NCBI GenBank assembly: GCA_945645715.1
Contig: CALZFJ010000086.1
Span: forward strand, 1 to 7,769
DNA length: 7,769 nt
DNA from: an uncultured Prevotellaceae bacterium
GTDB taxonomy: Bacteria; Bacteroidota; Bacteroidia; Bacteroidales; Muribaculaceae
Direction of reading: 5' to 3'
Shown: piece by piece, positions 6,753-7,769 of the stretch
Layout: each line of letters begins with the position of its first letter
Position numbering within the stretch: the first letter of the stretch is position 1
Made by a program: the position numbers and the translations under genes
Notes under the pieces: generated by a model
What the model saw: only the letters and a program-made list of their open reading frames with translations
The model's database searches: none
What the model was told of the DNA's origin: nothing

Positions 6753-6887
6753 TCAGCTATAAATTGACAAAGACCACCCCCTGGACTCATCACGGACTAA
6801 TTCGGGTGTAAATCTTAAATAAACTTTTCCGCTCTTTTCATGTATATTGTATGTAGAAACGAATCTAACATACGATATACGACCGTG
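6753..6887 (-). other. Protein-like open stretch without a start, possible gene relic
   Basis: A stop-to-stop minus-strand stretch of 44 codons lacks an ATG. Its middle (STYNIHEKSGKVYLRFTPEL, residues 11-30) has a strand-turn-strand look, faintly like replication initiator or integrase pieces, but I do not recognise a family. An overlapping frame at 6815-6967 begins with GTG and would encode 50 residues ending KRAEKFI. At most one of the two can be real; both may be chance. Confidence 0.15.
6842..6880. repeat. Long A/T-rich hairpin
   Basis: GTATATTGTATG (6842-6853) pairs with CATACGATATAC (6869-6880) with a single G-U-type position, then TAGA (6854-6857) pairs with TCTA (6864-6867) after one bulged base (6868), leaving a six-base loop, AACGAA. 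No T-run follows on either strand, so it is not a typical intrinsic terminator. It could be an operator, a mobile-element end or part of a structured RNA. Confidence 0.55.
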
Positions 6888-7143
6888 TCAGGAAAGTCAA
6901 AAGAAATGAGCCGGATCAAGCATCTGCATGCTCCTGCTTTTGTCACTTTTTTGTGTGGAAATTTCACTCACTGGTCTTCAGTGAATTAGTGCTTGAGATG
7001 TGGGTGATTTGGGTAACGCATGGCGAAAAACGGAAATAACAACTTCCTTTTGATGCTCATAGTGACAATCCTATATTCCTGAGCGAAGTGCAACACTGAG
7101 GGATGATAATCTACATCTCTGATTTGCTTTTTGGGGTGTGAAT

Positions 7144-7175
7144 TTTGGTTTTTCGGTGGGTGATGCTTATTTTTG
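7144..7175 (+). promoter_or_regulatory. Candidate promoter of the discoidin-like gene
   Basis: TTTG at 7144-7147, a 20-bp spacer, then TATTTTTG at 7168-7175: an exact fit to both Bacteroidetes promoter boxes. The start of transcription would fall near 7180, leaving a very short leader of about 12 nt before the ATG at 7192. Confidence 0.6.
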
Positions 7176-7191
7176 TGAAAATTTTATCAAG

Positions 7192-7769
7192 ATGAGAAGG
7201 ACAGGAATGTTTGCAATGGGGCTGCTGGTGGCAGCTATTGGCTTTGCCGGTGATGTGAAGCTTCCGGGAACTATTATCGGTACTGAGCTTAGCGGCGATG
7301 CCGTGGGAAATGCAACTACCACGGAGAATACGAAGGAGATGGCTTTCGACGGTGATTTCAATACATACTTCAAAGCCTATATAGCCGGCGATGAGTGGGA
7401 CTACAACCGCACTTGGGTGGGGCTTGACCTTGGTGAGCCGCACGTGATTACCCGCATTGGCTTTGCTTCGCGCAAGATGCGCTCCTATAAGTTGCAACTT
7501 GCTGTGGTTGAGGGCGCAAATGAGCCCGATTTCTCTGACGCTATGCCGCTCTACATGATTCGCGACGACAAGACTCCGTCGGGGCGGATGACCTACGCCG
7601 ACATTAATGTGTCGCGGGGCTTCCGCTATGTGCGTTTCATGTCGGGTCCGAGCGCAGCGTGCAACTTTGCCGAGATAGAGTTCTATGGTCACCCGGGCGA
7701 GGGCGACGATTCGCAGCTGTTTCAGCTCACCAATCTGCCATTGGTGGTGGTAAATACTGAAGGAATGTG
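7192..7769 (+). CDS. Secreted protein with F5/8 type C (discoidin)-like domain, N-terminal part, cut by window edge
   Basis: The first 192 residues of an exported protein; the gene continues past the right edge. Seen: a signal peptide (about residues 1-19, M-R-R then a hydrophobic stretch to GFAG), then a beta-sandwich-like region at about 23-166. Its signature includes AFDGDFNTYFKAY (51-63), TWVGLDLGEPHVITRIGFASR (74-94), FRYVRFMSG (144-152) and a closing AEIEFYG (160-166). These steps (change in exposure, ligand surface, R-Y-V-R-F, A-E-I-E-F) are typical of galactose-binding/discoidin folds that attach to sugars or surfaces. A new segment begins near LTNLPLVVVNTEGM (179-192), perhaps another domain such as a CotH-like region, but too little is visible to name it. 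The ATG at 7192 is chosen because it directly starts the signal peptide. Base composition is like the amylase and unlike the restriction genes. Confidence 0.8.
   Translation, partial: MRRTGMFAMGLLVAAIGFAGDVKLPGTIIGTELSGDAVGNATTTENTKEMAFDGDFNTYFKAYIAGDEWDYNRTWVGLDLGEPHVITRIGFASRKMRSYKLQLAVVEGANEPDFSDAMPLYMIRDDKTPSGRMTYADINVSRGFRYVRFMSGPSAACNFAEIEFYGHPGEGDDSQLFQLTNLPLVVVNTEGM

Larger units (their letters stand above)
6697..7143. other. Gene-poor, hairpin-rich intergenic region
   Basis: About 450 bp with no convincing gene. It contains the right arm of the inverted repeat at 6741-6750, the long hairpin at 6842-6880, and a small hairpin TCACTG/CAGTGA (6968-6973 and 6979-6984, 5-nt loop). Minus-strand frames at 6753-6887 and 6815-6967 read somewhat like protein but are short and overlap each other. 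A plus-strand frame across 6941-7120 is interrupted by several stops. No tRNA, rRNA or CRISPR pattern was seen. The texture suggests a decayed mobile element or a conserved non-coding repeat; this is inference. Confidence 0.35.

Noticed and set aside
6919..6952. Hairpin AGCAT-CTGC-ATGCT followed by a T-run, as terminator of the restriction operon
   Set aside because: The stem is only 5 bp and the T-run (6947-6952) begins about 14 bases after it, over 200 bp beyond the stop.
7111..7692. A 193-codon minus-strand open frame
   Set aside because: It is antisense to the discoidin-like gene, which has a signal peptide and family signatures on the plus strand.

Overview
The window looks like chromosomal DNA of a Bacteroidales bacterium, probably near Muribaculaceae or Prevotellaceae (an inference). 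Three things point there. The promoter-like sites fit the Bacteroidetes pattern TTTG, about 20 bp, TAnnTTTG. The starts lack Shine-Dalgarno sequences. The large secreted amylase ends in a short glycine/isoleucine/lysine tail of the kind seen on secreted Bacteroidales proteins. The housekeeping and secreted genes have roughly balanced base composition, while the block at about 4300-6760 is visibly richer in A and T.

Layout. 1-626 (minus) is the N-terminal part of a PMCA-type calcium P-type ATPase that runs off the left edge. A divergent promoter region separates it from 831-3581 (plus), a secreted GH13 alpha-amylase with a C-terminal starch-binding module and a sorting-like tail. Facing the amylase with only 3 bp between them is 3585-4193 (minus), a Nudix hydrolase of the ADP-ribose pyrophosphatase type. 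After a 456-bp intergenic region full of inverted repeats comes a two-gene type II restriction-modification module (plus): a C5-cytosine methyltransferase at 4650-5936 and, 7 bp later, a PD-(D/E)XK endonuclease at 5944-6696 that resembles the NgoBV/NlaIV family (GGNNCC). A second gene-poor region, 6697-7191, carries long hairpins and degenerate-looking reading frames. It ends in a good promoter for 7192 onward (plus), the N-terminal part of a secreted protein with an F5/8-type-C-like (discoidin) fold that runs off the right edge.

How it fits together. The flanking genes read as ordinary gut Bacteroidales functions: ion homeostasis, extracellular starch breakdown, nucleotide clean-up and a surface or secreted binding protein. 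The restriction-modification pair looks like an acquired defence cassette set between the Nudix gene and the discoidin-type gene. Methyltransferase and nuclease probably share one transcript from a promoter near 4504, with a strongly self-complementary leader (4531-4622) before the methyltransferase start. No separate controller gene, Vsr endonuclease or transposase is visible. I found no entirely new system. The parts least explained by known families are the structured leader, the 138-bp MITE-like inverted-repeat element at 4302-4439, and the hairpin-rich stretch at 6690-7130.
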